DNA of 34,493 bases from Thermoleophilia bacterium (GCA_025934255.1 JAICYJ010000030.1:1-34493), one strand, 5' to 3'. Shown: positions 23,510-32,835, counted from the stretch's first letter. The notes: generated by a model not told the origin, from the sequence alone. Translations and numbers: made by a program.

Positions 23510-23583
23510 CGTGCCACACCGGTGACATGCGGACGATACGGTTTGCCACACCCCTTGCAGGGTGTTTGCCACGCTAAAAAAAG
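23510..23583 (-). promoter_or_regulatory. Intergenic region with repeated TGCCACACC/GTTTGCCAC elements
   Basis: Read on the plus strand, TGCCACACC occurs at 23512-23520 and 23544-23552. GTTTGCCAC occurs at 23541-23549 and 23564-23572. ACACCC (23548-23553) and GGGTGT (23560-23565) form a short hairpin between the latter pair. The region precedes the receiver/kinase/regulator operon and follows the TPR gene, so the repeats may be operator copies for this operon. A run of seven T's (minus strand, near 23574-23582) follows the TPR stop and could help terminate. Confidence 0.35.
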
Positions 23584-24357
23584 CTAGGGGCCGGTGCTGC
23601 CGTCCGTGGTGGAGATGCTGATCAGCGGCTTCAGCTGCTTGAGCAGGGTCGTCAGCTGCTTCTTGTCGGGCGCGGTCGGCTCCAGCACCAGCACGCGCTG
23701 CACCGCCTGGTAAGCGGTCTTGTAGTCCTGGACTGAAAGCGCGTCGCGGGCTATGGCGCGCTCGTAGGTGGAGTTGTCGGGCTGCAGCACGATCGCCTTC
23801 TTCCACAGCGCGATCGCCTGCAGCACCGACTGCTGGGCCTGCTGCTGGTAGGTCTGGGCGCGCTGCGTCAGCGGCTGCTGGGCGGTCGAGACGAGCGGGT
23901 CGCCGATGCTGGTGCCGAGCTTCTCGCCGCCGGCCGGGAGCGGGCTGGAGGTGCTTCCGTACTGGCTGGCCAGCGACTGCCAGTAGGCGGCGCGCTGGGC
24001 CTGCTTCTGGGCCTCCGTCTCATACAGCGTGGCCACCTGCGTGATCGTGTTCGCGTCCTTGGGGCGCAGGTCCATGTACTGCGCGTAGGCGCCCAGCGCC
24101 AGCGTCGTCTGCCCGCTGGTCTGGTAGGCGTCGCCCAGCTGGCGCCAGGCGGTGGCGTCCTTGGGGTCGGCGTGCACCTTGTTCAGCAGGTCGCTGACGC
24201 TGGTGGTGCTGCTGCCGCTGGACTGGCCGAGCAGGTTGCCGAGGCTGATCCCGCCCGCACCGGAGCCGACGCCCAGGAAGACGAAGCTGAGTGCGAATAC
24301 CAGTCCCAGGAAGATGAAGACGGGCTTCTGGGTGCGTCGGATCTTTTCGAACAGCAT
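23584..24357 (-). CDS. TPR-repeat membrane protein
   Basis: This 257-residue protein has a short basic N-terminus (MLFEKIRRTQKP) and one membrane span (about 13-31), then a Ser-rich linker and TPR-like helices: LNKVHADPKDATAWRQLGDAYQTS, LALGAYAQYMDLRPKDANTI and ALWKKAIVLQPDNSTYERAI. The orientation suggests a cytoplasmic or periplasmic TPR domain for protein-protein contacts. It starts 27 bases after the amidohydrolase stop and belongs to the tat-associated transcription unit. No enzymatic motif is seen; a partner-binding or assembly role is the inference. Confidence 0.85.
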   Translation of the reverse strand: MLFEKIRRTQKPVFIFLGLVFALSFVFLGVGSGAGGISLGNLLGQSSGSSTTSVSDLLNKVHADPKDATAWRQLGDAYQTSGQTTLALGAYAQYMDLRPKDANTITQVATLYETEAQKQAQRAAYWQSLASQYGSTSSPLPAGGEKLGTSIGDPLVSTAQQPLTQRAQTYQQQAQQSVLQAIALWKKAIVLQPDNSTYERAIARDALSVQDYKTAYQAVQRVLVLEPTAPDKKQLTTLLKQLKPLISISTTDGSTGP

Positions 24358-24384
24358 GGGTGTGAGCGTTCCTCGGCCGGGGGA

Positions 24385-25578
24385 TCAGCGGTCGAGCATC
24401 TTTGCGCGCACGCGTCGCGCCGGTTCGGTATCGGCAGCGCCGCCGTCCCGGTTGAAGCGTATCTGGCCGTCAACGATCGTGAGCAGCACGCGATCGGGCG
24501 TGCCGCCGTACACGGCGGCCGTGATCGGGTCTTCCCAGGGCAGAAACGGCGTAGCCGACAGGTCGAGCACGGTCAGGTCGGCGCGCTTATGCGGCGCCAA
24601 TGATCCGATCGAGTCACCCAGGCCGATCGCGCGGGCACCGTCGACCGTGGCCATCCTCAGCACCCGCTCGGCGCTGAGCGCGTCGGGCCGCTGCGCCCGC
24701 GCTCGGGCCAGCAGGATCGCGGCCCGCATCTCGTCCCACATGTCGAAGGTGAGCGCCGAGGCGGGGGAGTCGGTGCCCAGGCCCAGCGCCAGGCCGGCGT
24801 CCAGCAGCTCCGGCACCGGTGCCGTCCCGCAGCCGAGCAGCGCATTCGAGCGCGGGCAGTGGACGGCCGGCACGCCCAGGCCGGCCAGCAGCGAGATCGC
24901 GTCCGAGTCGGCGCGCACGAGGTGGATCGCGACCGTGTCGGGCCCGAGCACGCCGGCCAGGTCGGCCAGCGGCTGGATGTCGCGCTCCGACTCGAGCAGG
25001 TGGGTGGCGACCGGGATGCCGCGCGCGCGTGCCAGCGCCACCAGCTGCTGGTAGTGCTCGGTCGTGACCGTGTAGGGCGCGTGCGGCGAGATGCCGGGTG
25101 TGATCAGGGGGTGGGACGGCAGCGCATCCAGCCGGCCGGCCATCAGCCCGGCCGGGTCGCCCTGATCGCTGAACGCCTCCAGGTAGACGATCGCCCGCAG
25201 GCCCTGGGCGATCGCGGCCTCGGCGACGGTGTCCGCGTAGGAGCAGTCGGCGATGGTGGTGACGCCGCCGGCCAGGCAGGCGTGCACGCCGGCGTGCGAC
25301 TGCGCCAGGTAGTCGTCGCGGACGAGGCCGCTCTTGCGCAGGATCAGCTGCTCGATCCAGGGCGAGAACGGCAGTCCGTCGCCCATCGCGCTCATCGAGC
25401 CGTACTCGAGGTGGGTGTGGGCGTTGACCAGGCCGGGCAGGATCACCGCGTCGGCGAAGTGGCGGTCGGGCTGCAGCCGGTCGGATACCTCGGCGACCAC
25501 GCCGCCCTCGATGCGCACCGCGCCATCGCGCACGGGCGGCCCATCCATGGGCAGCACCCAGTCGGCGCCGAGGATCAC
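24385..25578 (-). CDS. Amidohydrolase/deaminase family enzyme (metal-dependent hydrolase)
   Basis: This 397-residue enzyme has the amidohydrolase superfamily metal site: His54/His56 (VNAHTHLEYG), His193 with Glu196 (ATHLLE) and Asp270 (GLGTDSPAS). The segments GISPHAPYTV and HCPRSNALLG are typical of the MtaD/chlorohydrolase/aminodeoxyfutalosine-deaminase branch, which remove an amino group or halide from purine-like or triazine-like rings. A role in menaquinone (futalosine) synthesis is possible but unproven. GTG 25578 overlaps the TatC stop by four bases (GTGA), so translation is coupled to tatC. Confidence 0.87.
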   Translation of the reverse strand: MILGADWVLPMDGPPVRDGAVRIEGGVVAEVSDRLQPDRHFADAVILPGLVNAHTHLEYGSMSAMGDGLPFSPWIEQLILRKSGLVRDDYLAQSHAGVHACLAGGVTTIADCSYADTVAEAAIAQGLRAIVYLEAFSDQGDPAGLMAGRLDALPSHPLITPGISPHAPYTVTTEHYQQLVALARARGIPVATHLLESERDIQPLADLAGVLGPDTVAIHLVRADSDAISLLAGLGVPAVHCPRSNALLGCGTAPVPELLDAGLALGLGTDSPASALTFDMWDEMRAAILLARARAQRPDALSAERVLRMATVDGARAIGLGDSIGSLAPHKRADLTVLDLSATPFLPWEDPITAAVYGGTPDRVLLTIVDGQIRFNRDGGAADTEPARRVRAKMLDR

Positions 25579-26360
25579 GTCAACGGCTCAGGATCGGGCT
25601 CGTCGGCGCCCCGGGTCCGCTCCACGGCCACCACGATGAAGTAGGAAAGCCCGTACAGCACCAGCAGCGGGATGAACTCGACGATGAACGAGATTGGGTC
25701 GACGCCGGGCAGCAGCATCGCCACCACGGCCAGCACCACGATCGAGATCCGCCAGTGGCGCCGCATCAGCGCGGAGCTCATGATCCGCAGGCGCGCCAGC
25801 ACCAGCATCACGGCCGGCATCTCGAACACGATGCCCATCGCCAGCAGCGTCAGCAGCACGAACTGGATGTAGTCCTTCGCGCGCAGGTTGTAGTCGAAGG
25901 CCTGCTGGTTGAAGGTGACCAGGAAGGTGATGGCCGGAGGCACCACCAGGTACCAGCCGAAGATCACCCCGCACACGAACAGGGCCGGGATCATCATCAC
26001 CAGCGGCTTCAGGTGCTTGTGGTGCTGCTCGGCGAAGGCCGGGATCACGAACGCGTACAGCTGGTAGGTCGCGATCGGCATGGTCAGCAGCAGCGCGCTG
26101 TAGATCGCGATCGAGATCGAGGTCAGAATGCCGTCCAGCGGGCTGGTGGCCAGGAACCTGTAGGCCGCATCGGGGTGGCCGGGCGTGTTCGACGGCAGCG
26201 GAGACGACAAGAAGTTCAGGATCGCCTCCGACTTGTAGAAGCAGACGGCGATCCCGACGGTCAGCACCACGAGCACGACGATGATCCGCGAGCGCAACTC
26301 GTCGAGATGCTCGACGAGCGTCAGCTGCTCATCGGGCTTGACGCGCCTGGCGCGGGCCAC
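25575..26360 (-). CDS. tatC: TatC, Sec-independent protein translocase subunit
   Basis: This 261-residue protein is the receptor of the twin-arginine export system for folded proteins. Family features are visible: LVEHLDELRSRI (15-26), multiple membrane spans, a first periplasmic loop with ATSPLDGILTSI, FVIPAFAEQHHKHLKPLV in the second half and EMPAVMLVLARLRI. It starts three bases after the tatA stop and overlaps the downstream amidohydrolase gene by four bases. No tatB is seen, so this is probably a minimal TatA-TatC system. Confidence 0.97.
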   Translation of the reverse strand: MARARRVKPDEQLTLVEHLDELRSRIIVVLVVLTVGIAVCFYKSEAILNFLSSPLPSNTPGHPDAAYRFLATSPLDGILTSISIAIYSALLLTMPIATYQLYAFVIPAFAEQHHKHLKPLVMMIPALFVCGVIFGWYLVVPPAITFLVTFNQQAFDYNLRAKDYIQFVLLTLLAMGIVFEMPAVMLVLARLRIMSSALMRRHWRISIVVLAVVAMLLPGVDPISFIVEFIPLLVLYGLSYFIVVAVERTRGADEPDPEPLT

Positions 26361-26363
26361 GGG

Positions 26364-26615
26364 CTAGTCCTTGGTGTGGTGGACCGGGCCCTGCTCGGTG
26401 GTGGGAGCCGTGTAGGACGCCGTCGCGGGCGGCTCGAGCGAGGCGGCCGGCTGCGGCGGCGCCTCGTCCTTGTCGTCGTGGCCGCTGACGGAGTCCTTGA
26501 ACTCCCGGATTCCCTTGCCCAGCGATCGGCCCACTTCGGGCAGCCGCTTGGGGCCGAGCACGACCAACGCGATGATGAGGACGATGATGAGCTGGATCGG
26601 AGATACGTCGGGCAT
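26364..26615 (-). CDS. tatA: TatA, Sec-independent protein translocase subunit
   Basis: This 83-residue protein has one N-terminal membrane helix (PIQLIIVLIIALVVL), the TatA hinge LGPKRLPEVGRSLGKGIREFK (about 20-40) and a charged, Pro-rich disordered tail. TatA pores form by oligomerisation and are gated by TatC. ATG 26615 has no ribosome-binding site; AGAGTA (TACTCT on the minus strand, 26622-26627) stops six bases before it, which suggests a leaderless transcript. It is the first gene of the tatA-tatC-amidohydrolase unit and is divergent from sufC. Confidence 0.96.
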   Translation of the reverse strand: MPDVSPIQLIIVLIIALVVLGPKRLPEVGRSLGKGIREFKDSVSGHDDKDEAPPQPAASLEPPATASYTAPTTEQGPVHHTKD

Positions 26616-26621
26616 GGGTTC

Positions 26622-26627
26622 AGAGTA
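26622..26627 (-). promoter_or_regulatory. Probable -10 box of a leaderless tatA promoter
   Basis: TACTCT on the minus strand sits exactly six bases upstream of the tatA ATG, so the first transcribed base would be at or next to the A of the start codon. A TATTCG hexamer lies 16 bases further upstream as a poor -35. Confidence 0.5.
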
Positions 26628-26661
26628 CCACGGGTTCGGCGAGCGAATACGGGGTGGGAGC

Positions 26662-26667
26662 TACACT
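26662..26667 (+). promoter_or_regulatory. Candidate -10 box of the sufC promoter
   Basis: TACACT, identical to the boxes ahead of sufS and sufU, lies 66 bases before the sufC ATG. No good -35 is visible at standard spacing. The leader would contain GAGAGG (26723-26728), a good ribosome-binding site six bases before ATG. Confidence 0.4.
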
Positions 26668-26733
26668 TGAACCACGGGAACGGCACGTCCGGGCCCGCAC
26701 ATGCACCGACTTTCACCTCCCTGAGAGGATTCC

Positions 26734-27501
26734 ATGCCAGACCTGATCATCCGTAACCTGCACGCCTCGATCGACGGCGCCGAGATCCTGCGCGGCGTCG
26801 ACCTCGAGCTCTCCAGGGGAGAGGTGCACGCGATCATGGGGCCGAACGGCTCCGGCAAGTCGACGCTGGCGCACGTGCTGATGGGCCATCCCTCCTACGA
26901 GGTGACCGAGGGTGAGGTCGAGTTCATGGGCGAGCAGGTGCTGGAGCTGGATCCGGACGAGCGCTCCCGCCTGGGCCTGTTCCTCGCCTTCCAGTACCCG
27001 TCGGCCGTCCCCGGCGTGACGGTCGCGAACTTCCTGCGGATGGCCGTGAACGCGCACCGGCGCACGCCGGACGGGGAGGACAACCCGATCCGCATCCCCG
27101 AGTTCCGCAAGCTGCTGCAGGAGAACATGGAGCAGCTCAAGATCGATCGCACGATGACCAGCCGCTATCTCAACGACGGGTTCTCGGGCGGCGAGAAGAA
27201 GCGCATGGAGATGCTCCAGATGGCGGTGCTGAGGCCGCAGATCGCCATCCTGGACGAGACCGACTCGGGCCTGGACATCGACGCCCTGCGGATCGTGTCC
27301 GACGGCGTCAACAGCCTGGTCGGCCCGGAGATGGGCGCGCTCGTGATCACGCACTACTCGCGGCTTTTGAAGTACATCAAGCCCGACCACATCCACGTGC
27401 TTGTGGGCGGGCGCGTCGTGCGCTCGGGCGGCCCGGAGCTGGCCGACGAGCTGGAACGCGACGGCTATACGCCATATGGCGTTGAGGAGGCGGCTGTCTG
27501 A
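26734..27501 (+). CDS. sufC: SufC, ATPase of the SufBCD Fe-S scaffold
   Basis: This 255-residue soluble ABC-type ATPase drives conformational changes of the SufBD scaffold during Fe-S cluster assembly. Visible motifs are Walker [10 protein letters not shown] (36-44), SufC-type signature [12 protein letters not shown] (150-161), Walker B/D-loop [13 protein letters not shown] (171-183) and switch His in VITHYSRLL. The DETDSGLD sequence with no membrane partner is diagnostic for SufC. Its TGA shares one base with the SufB ATG (TGATG at 27499-27503). It opens the suf operon, divergent from tatA. Confidence 0.98.
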   Translation: MPDLIIRNLHASIDGAEILRGVDLELSRGEVHAIMGPNGSGKSTLAHVLMGHPSYEVTEGEVEFMGEQVLELDPDERSRLGLFLAFQYPSAVPGVTVANFLRMAVNAHRRTPDGEDNPIRIPEFRKLLQENMEQLKIDRTMTSRYLNDGFSGGEKKRMEMLQMAVLRPQIAILDETDSGLDIDALRIVSDGVNSLVGPEMGALVITHYSRLLKYIKPDHIHVLVGGRVVRSGGPELADELERDGYTPYGVEEAAV

Positions 27502-28922
27502 TGTCAGACACCGAACTAACACGCGAAGAGAGCGAAGCGGTCGCCATCGGCGACTACAAGTACGGATTCCACGACGAGGTGACGTCGGTCTTCGCCACCA
27601 GGCGCGGCCTGGACGAGAGCGTTGTGCGCGAGATCTCGGCGCACAAGTCGGAGCCCGAGTGGATGCTCGACTTCCGGCTGAAGAGCCACAAGCACTTCCT
27701 GTCGCGGCCGATGCCGCAGTGGGGCGCCGACCTCAGCACGATCGACTTCGACAACATCTACTACTACCTGAAGCCGGTCGAGGAGCAGGCCAAGTCCTGG
27801 GACGACCTGCCGCCGGGCATGCGCGAGACGTGGGACAAGCTGGGCATCCCCGAGGCCGAGAAGAAGTACCTGGCCGGCGTGGGCGCGCAGTACGAGTCGG
27901 AGGTCGTCTACCACAACCTGCAGGAGGATCTCGCCAAGCAGGGCGTGATCTTCCTGGACATGGACTCCGGGCTGCGCGAGCACGAGGAGTTGGTGCGGCA
28001 GTACTTCGGCACCATCATCCCCTACAACGACAACAAGTTCGCGGCGCTGAACTCGGCGGTGTGGTCGGGCGGGTCGTTCATCTACGTGCCGCCGGGCGTG
28101 AAGGTGGAGCTGCCGCTGCAGGCCTACATCCGTATCAACGCCGAGAACATGGGCCAGTTCGAGCGGACGCTGATCATCGTCGACAAGGATGCCTACGTGC
28201 ACTACGTCGAGGGCTGCACGGCGCCGATCTACTCGACCGACTCGCTGCACTCGGCCGTCGTCGAGATCCACGTCGCCGAGGGCGGGCGCTGCCGCTACAC
28301 GACCATCCAGAACTGGTCGACGAACGTCTACAACCTGGTCACCAAGCGGGCGGTGGCCGAGCGCAACGCGACCATGGAGTGGGTCGACGGCAACCTCGGG
28401 TCGCAGATCACGATGAAGTACCCGGCCGTGATCCTGAAGGGCGACGGCGCGCACGGCGAGGTGCTGTCGATCGCCTTCGCCGGCAAAGGCCAGCACCAGG
28501 ACGCGGGCGGCAAGATCACGCACGCCGCGCCCAACACCAGCTCGGTGATCACCTCCAAGTCGATCTCCAAGGACGGCGGCCGCAGCTCCTACCGCGGGCT
28601 GCTGCAGGTCAACAAGGGCTCGGTGGGCAGCCGCTCGAAGGTGGTCTGCGACGCGCTCATCATCGACGATGAGAGCCGCACCGACACGTACCCGTACATC
28701 AACATCGACGAGAATGACGTCGAGATCGGGCACGAGGCGACGGTCTCGAAGATCGGCGAGGAGCAGCTCTTCTATCTGATGAGCCGCGGGCTGTCGGAGG
28801 AGGAGGCCTCGGCGATGATCGTCTCCGGGTTCGTGGAGCCGATCACGAAGGAGCTGCCGCTCGAGTACGCGGTCGAGCTGAACCGGCTGATCCAGCTGCA
28901 GATGGAGGGCTCGGTCGGATGA
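27501..28922 (+). CDS. sufB: SufB, Fe-S cluster scaffold protein
   Basis: This 473-residue protein forms the scaffold with SufD and SufC, receiving sulfur and iron for cluster formation. The right-handed beta-helix core ([18 protein letters not shown] and similar strands) is present. Cys383 (VVCDALIID), His411 and Glu412 (EIGHEATV) fall at the spacing of the E. coli SufB cluster-assembly residues Cys405 and Glu434. There is no intein, unlike some mycobacterial SufB proteins. The stop overlaps the sufD ATG by four bases. Confidence 0.98.
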   Translation: MSDTELTREESEAVAIGDYKYGFHDEVTSVFATRRGLDESVVREISAHKSEPEWMLDFRLKSHKHFLSRPMPQWGADLSTIDFDNIYYYLKPVEEQAKSWDDLPPGMRETWDKLGIPEAEKKYLAGVGAQYESEVVYHNLQEDLAKQGVIFLDMDSGLREHEELVRQYFGTIIPYNDNKFAALNSAVWSGGSFIYVPPGVKVELPLQAYIRINAENMGQFERTLIIVDKDAYVHYVEGCTAPIYSTDSLHSAVVEIHVAEGGRCRYTTIQNWSTNVYNLVTKRAVAERNATMEWVDGNLGSQITMKYPAVILKGDGAHGEVLSIAFAGKGQHQDAGGKITHAAPNTSSVITSKSISKDGGRSSYRGLLQVNKGSVGSRSKVVCDALIIDDESRTDTYPYINIDENDVEIGHEATVSKIGEEQLFYLMSRGLSEEEASAMIVSGFVEPITKELPLEYAVELNRLIQLQMEGSVG

Positions 28923-30085
28923 CGCAGACGGTGTCGGAGCCGGCCTGGCTCGCGGGCCGGCGCGCGGCGGCGCTCGAGCGCTATCAGTCGCTGCCGGTTC
29001 CGACCAACCGCGACGAGGCGTGGCGGTACACGAACCTGCGCGGGTTCGATCCTGACCAGCTCGAGCAGCAGCCGGGTGCGCTGCTTCTGAGCGACGCGGA
29101 GCTGCCCGACGGGGTGGTGTTCGGCAACCTGGCGGCGATGGTCGCGGCGCGGCCGGAGCTGGTGGAGCGCTACCTGGGCTCGGTGGTGTCGGGCGAGGAG
29201 AAGTTCGCGGCCGGAAACGCGGCCAGCTGGACGGACGGGGCGTTCCTGCTGGTGCCGGCCGGCGTCGAGCTGACGGTGCCGCTGCGAGCCTCAATCGAGG
29301 TGCCGGCCGAGGGCGCGGCCATCCACCACCGCACGCTGGTGGTGCTGGAGCGGGGCGCGCGAGCCACCTTCGCCGAGGACTACAGCTCGATCGTGCCCGG
29401 CTACGTGAACACCGTGGTCGAGCTGGTGATCGGCGAGGGTGCCCGGCTGGAGTACGTGACCACGCAGAAGCACCACGCGGAGACGCGGCAGTTCGGCACG
29501 CACCGGGCCACGATCGACCGCGACGGCGAGGTCGACTGGGTGGTGCTGGGGCTGGGCGGCACGCGCGCCAAGTCGCGGATCGAGAGCTACCTGGCCGGCC
29601 CGGGCGCGAACGCGAAGGTGACTGGTGCGTACTTCCTGACCGGCCGCGAGCACGCCGACTACGACACGACGCAGGAGCACGCGGCGCCGAACACGACGTC
29701 CGACCTGTTCTTCAAGGGCGTCCTGGCCGACCACTCGCGCGCCGTGTGGCGCGGCGTGATCAGGGTCGACAAGGGCGCGCAGAAGACCGACGCCTACCAG
29801 GAGAACCGCAACCTGCTGCTCTCGCACGAGGCCCACGCCGACTCGATCCCGGGGCTCGAGATCGAGGCCAACGACGTGCGCTGCACGCACGGCGCCACGA
29901 TCGGGCAGATCGACAAGCTGCAGCTGTTCTATCTGATGAGCCGCGGGCTCAGCCGGGTGCAGGCCGAGCGGCTGATCGTGCGCGGGTTCTTCCAGCCGAT
30001 CCTCGACCGGATCGGCTCTGACGAGGTGCGCGAGTCGCTGGCCGCAGAGCTGGAGGCGCGCATGGCCACGGACGAGCTCCCCTGA
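28919..30085 (+). CDS. sufD: SufD, Fe-S cluster assembly protein
   Basis: This 388-residue SufB paralogue completes the SufBC2D complex. The C-terminal segment [20 protein letters not shown] contains Cys322 and His324, equivalent to E. coli Cys358 and His360. An N-terminal helical segment ([20 protein letters not shown]) is typical. Its ATG overlaps the sufB stop (ATGA). The next gene follows after 13 bases and is on the same strand. Confidence 0.97.
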   Translation: MTQTVSEPAWLAGRRAAALERYQSLPVPTNRDEAWRYTNLRGFDPDQLEQQPGALLLSDAELPDGVVFGNLAAMVAARPELVERYLGSVVSGEEKFAAGNAASWTDGAFLLVPAGVELTVPLRASIEVPAEGAAIHHRTLVVLERGARATFAEDYSSIVPGYVNTVVELVIGEGARLEYVTTQKHHAETRQFGTHRATIDRDGEVDWVVLGLGGTRAKSRIESYLAGPGANAKVTGAYFLTGREHADYDTTQEHAAPNTTSDLFFKGVLADHSRAVWRGVIRVDKGAQKTDAYQENRNLLLSHEAHADSIPGLEIEANDVRCTHGATIGQIDKLQLFYLMSRGLSRVQAERLIVRGFFQPILDRIGSDEVRESLAAELEARMATDELP

Positions 30086-30098
30086 GCGAAGCGGGCAG

Positions 30099-31232
30099 GT
30101 GAGCGACCCCCACCAGCCCGTGTTCGACCTGCTCGAGCAGGAGCTGATGCACCTGCGCCCCGGCGGCGCTGAGGTGATCGACGTGCACACGCATCTCGGC
30201 CGTGACGAGGACGGCATGTCGCTCGACCCGGCCGGGCTGGCGGAGATGCTCGACGCGGCGGCCGCCGAGCGGGCGGTCGTGTTTCCGCTGCACGACCCGG
30301 AGCGGGATCCGGCCTACAGCCTGCCCAACGACCGGGTGCTCGAGTGGGCGCGTGAGAGCGGCGGCCGGTTCATCCCCTTCTGCCGGCTCGATCCGCAGCA
30401 GTCGCCGGCGGCCGAGGCGGAGCGCTGCCTGGCGGCGGGTGCGCGCGGGATCAAGCTGCATCCGCGTGCGCAGGCGTTCTCGCTGGACGGGCTGTGCGAG
30501 CCGATCTTCTCCCTGGCCGAGCAGGCCGGCGTGCCGATCCTGATCCACGCTGGCCGCGGGTTGCCCCTGGCGTTCGGCCCCGAGCTGGTGGAGCTGGCGC
30601 AGCGGCATCCGGGTGCGCCGCTGGTGATGGCGCACGTGGGCGTGGCCGACCAGGGCGTGCTGGCCGACGGGCTGCGCGACCACCCGTCCGCGGTGTTCGA
30701 CACGTCGTGGATGAACATGATGGACACGATGGCGCTGTTCGCGCGGGTGCCGGCCGAGCGGATCGTGTTCGGCTCGGACCCGCCCTACGGGCGCACGTTC
30801 GTGGGCCTGTACCTGGTGCTGCGGATGCTGGCCTGCCTGGGGGTCGACACCGAAACCCGGCGGGCGGTGGTGGGCGGCACCGTCACGCGGATGGTGGCGG
30901 GGGAGCCGCTGGCCCCCACGACGGCGCCGCGGGCGCCGCAGCAGATCCTGCTGGACGCGAAGCTGGCGCGGCTGCACGCGAACCTGATGCTGGTGCTGGG
31001 GATCATGTTCACCGGCACCGCAGAGCGGGCGCTGGACATGCTGTGGCTGTCGCAGATGGCCTGTCGCGACGCGAACCCCGGCGCGGCCGGCGCGGCCCTC
31101 GAGCGGATCGCGCCGCTGCTCGAGCACTCGCAGCGGTTCCTCGAGGAGCATCCGGACTCGCCGCGCCAGGCAGGCGCGCCGCTGGTGCTGGCGATGGCGA
31201 TCGCCGCCACCGAAGTGCCACAGACCGTCTGA
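30099..31232 (+). CDS. Amidohydrolase_2-like TIM-barrel enzyme within the suf operon
   Basis: This 377-residue protein has a metal-dependent hydrolase barrel: His30/His32 (IDVHTHLG), Lys119/His121 (GIKLHPR), His150 (ILIHAG), His179 (VMAHVG) and Asp227 (VFGSDPPYG). These place it in the Amidohydrolase_2/TatD-like group whose members decarboxylate or hydrolyse small acids and lactones. The last 120 residues form an additional alpha-helical domain not seen in typical members. GTG 30099 follows the sufD stop by 13 bases with GCAGG upstream, so it is co-transcribed with sufCBD. Why such an enzyme belongs to an Fe-S operon is unclear. It has no Cys motif suggesting a cluster. Confidence 0.85.
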   Translation: MSDPHQPVFDLLEQELMHLRPGGAEVIDVHTHLGRDEDGMSLDPAGLAEMLDAAAAERAVVFPLHDPERDPAYSLPNDRVLEWARESGGRFIPFCRLDPQQSPAAEAERCLAAGARGIKLHPRAQAFSLDGLCEPIFSLAEQAGVPILIHAGRGLPLAFGPELVELAQRHPGAPLVMAHVGVADQGVLADGLRDHPSAVFDTSWMNMMDTMALFARVPAERIVFGSDPPYGRTFVGLYLVLRMLACLGVDTETRRAVVGGTVTRMVAGEPLAPTTAPRAPQQILLDAKLARLHANLMLVLGIMFTGTAERALDMLWLSQMACRDANPGAAGAALERIAPLLEHSQRFLEEHPDSPRQAGAPLVLAMAIAATEVPQTV

Positions 31233-31565
31233 CGCGGCTTCGCCACAGCGGCCGTGACCGTCTCGTCACACCCGCGTGGCCGTCCGCCACCCGACCCGGG
31301 CTCAGAGGCCGCCTCGGCCCACGACAGACCTTCGCGACAACGCCGTAGCAGGTCGTGATCTGCGCGTATCACCGGTTTGGCTTGAACGCTCAGGTGCGCG
31401 CCGGATCGGTGTTTGACTACGACCTGGGGGCCGGTGACGGTCGTCGCAGGATCGTTGCAATGCCGGGGACGATCGGCGCGAAACGCGGGGGTTTGCGCGT
31501 GGTATGGATCGTTGCGAGGCTGTGACAGGTGATGGGCGAGGAGCGGGCGCATCTACACTCCCGCT
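31233..31565. other. 333-base gene-free gap with a direct repeat
   Basis: No convincing gene is seen; the open frames here are Arg-rich shadows. The decamer GGATCGTTGC occurs twice (31449-31458 and 31506-31515), 57 bases apart, and GTGAC/GTCAC form a small hairpin near 31253-31268. The region carries the promoter of the sufS unit at its right end and may contain an operator. Confidence 0.5.
31554..31559 (+). promoter_or_regulatory. Probable -10 box of a leaderless sufS promoter
   Basis: TACACT ends six bases before the sufS ATG at 31566, which gives a start site at the A of ATG. No ribosome-binding site precedes the ATG. A clear -35 is absent. Confidence 0.55.
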
Positions 31566-32813
31566 ATGGCAGTCGCCGAGTTCACCACTCCGCTCGACCT
31601 CGAGAAGATCCGCGCGGACTTCCCGATCCTGGCCCGGCCGGTGCACGGCAAGCGCCTGGTCTTCCTCGATTCCGCGGCGTCCTCGCAGAAGCCGCGTCAG
31701 GTGATCGAGACCCTGGTCGACGTCTACGAGACCTCCTACGCCAACGTCCATCGCGGCGTCTACTACCTCGGCGCCCGCGCCACCGAGCGCTACGAGGGCG
31801 CGCGCGACATCATGACCGGGTTCGTCAACGCCAACGACCGCCGCGAGGTGATCTTCGTGCGCGAGGCGACCGAGGCCCTGAACCTGGTCGCCTATGCCTA
31901 CGGCCGCACCTTCGTCGGCCCCGGCGACGCCATCGTCGCCACCGAGATGGAGCACCACTCGAACCTGGTGCCGTGGCAGTTTCTCGCCCAGCAGACCGGC
32001 GCCACGCTGCACTACCTGCGCCTGACCGACGACGGCAGCCTCGACCCCGACTCGCAGCAGCGCCTGGCCGCCATCGAGAACGTCAAGCTGGTCGCCGTCG
32101 CCCACGTGTCCAACTCGCTCGGCACCATCAACGACATCCCGGCGCTGGCCACCTGGGCCCACGAGCGCGGCGCCGTGCTGGTCGTCGACGGCGCGCAGGC
32201 CGCTCCCCACCGCCCGGTCGACGTCCAGGCGCTTGGCTGCGACTTCTACGCGCTCTCCGGCCACAAGATGTGCGGGCCCGGCGCCGGCATCCTCTGGGGC
32301 CGCGCCGAGCTGCTCGAGAAGATGCCGCCGTTCCTGACCGGCGGCGAGATGATCCGCACGGTCTCGCTCGAGAAGACCACCTGGAACGACCTGCCCTGGA
32401 AGTTCGAGGCCGGCACCCCGGCGATCGCCGAGTCGATCGCGCTGGGCGCCGCCGCCCAGTACCTGCAGGGCATCGGCATGGAGGCGATCGAGGCGCACGA
32501 GCACGCCCTCACCGCCTACGCCTACGACGTGCTCGACGGCATCAGCGGCGTCACCCAGTACGGGCCCAAGCCGCCCAACCGGGCCGGCATCCTCAGCTTC
32601 AACGTCGGCAAGGTCCACCCTCACGACGTCGCCCAGGTGCTCGACTCGGAGGGCATCGCCGTCCGCGCCGGCCACCACTGCACGCAGCCGCTGATGCGCC
32701 GCTTCGACCTGCAGGCCACCACCCGCGCCAGCGTCTACCTCTACAACGGCCGCGACGACATCGATGCGCTGGCGCTCGGCATCGAGAAGGTCAAGCGCAC
32801 CTTCTCCGTGTAG
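31566..32813 (+). CDS. sufS: SufS-type cysteine desulfurase
   Basis: This 415-residue PLP enzyme releases sulfur from cysteine for Fe-S assembly. The PLP-binding Lys234 lies in SGHKMCGPG and the active-site Cys372 in VRAGHHCTQPLM, in the short structured loop of the SufS (group II) desulfurases. EMEHHSNLVPW (128-138) and VSNSLGTIND are further family segments. The substrate channel sequence DSAASSQKP (35-43) is conserved. It opens the second suf sub-operon, followed by sufU after 37 bases, and normally works with SufU as sulfur acceptor. Confidence 0.98.
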   Translation: MAVAEFTTPLDLEKIRADFPILARPVHGKRLVFLDSAASSQKPRQVIETLVDVYETSYANVHRGVYYLGARATERYEGARDIMTGFVNANDRREVIFVREATEALNLVAYAYGRTFVGPGDAIVATEMEHHSNLVPWQFLAQQTGATLHYLRLTDDGSLDPDSQQRLAAIENVKLVAVAHVSNSLGTINDIPALATWAHERGAVLVVDGAQAAPHRPVDVQALGCDFYALSGHKMCGPGAGILWGRAELLEKMPPFLTGGEMIRTVSLEKTTWNDLPWKFEAGTPAIAESIALGAAAQYLQGIGMEAIEAHEHALTAYAYDVLDGISGVTQYGPKPPNRAGILSFNVGKVHPHDVAQVLDSEGIAVRAGHHCTQPLMRRFDLQATTRASVYLYNGRDDIDALALGIEKVKRTFSV

Positions 32814-32835
32814 ACAGGCGGCTCGCGGGCACCGG

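Noticed and set aside
27501..28922. Intein in SufB, as in some mycobacteria
   Set aside because: The SufB frame is a normal 473 residues with uninterrupted family strands.
27516..29294. 592-codon minus-strand frame opposite sufB and sufD
   Set aside because: It is Leu/Val/Asp/His-rich, has no domain and lies over well-defined suf genes.
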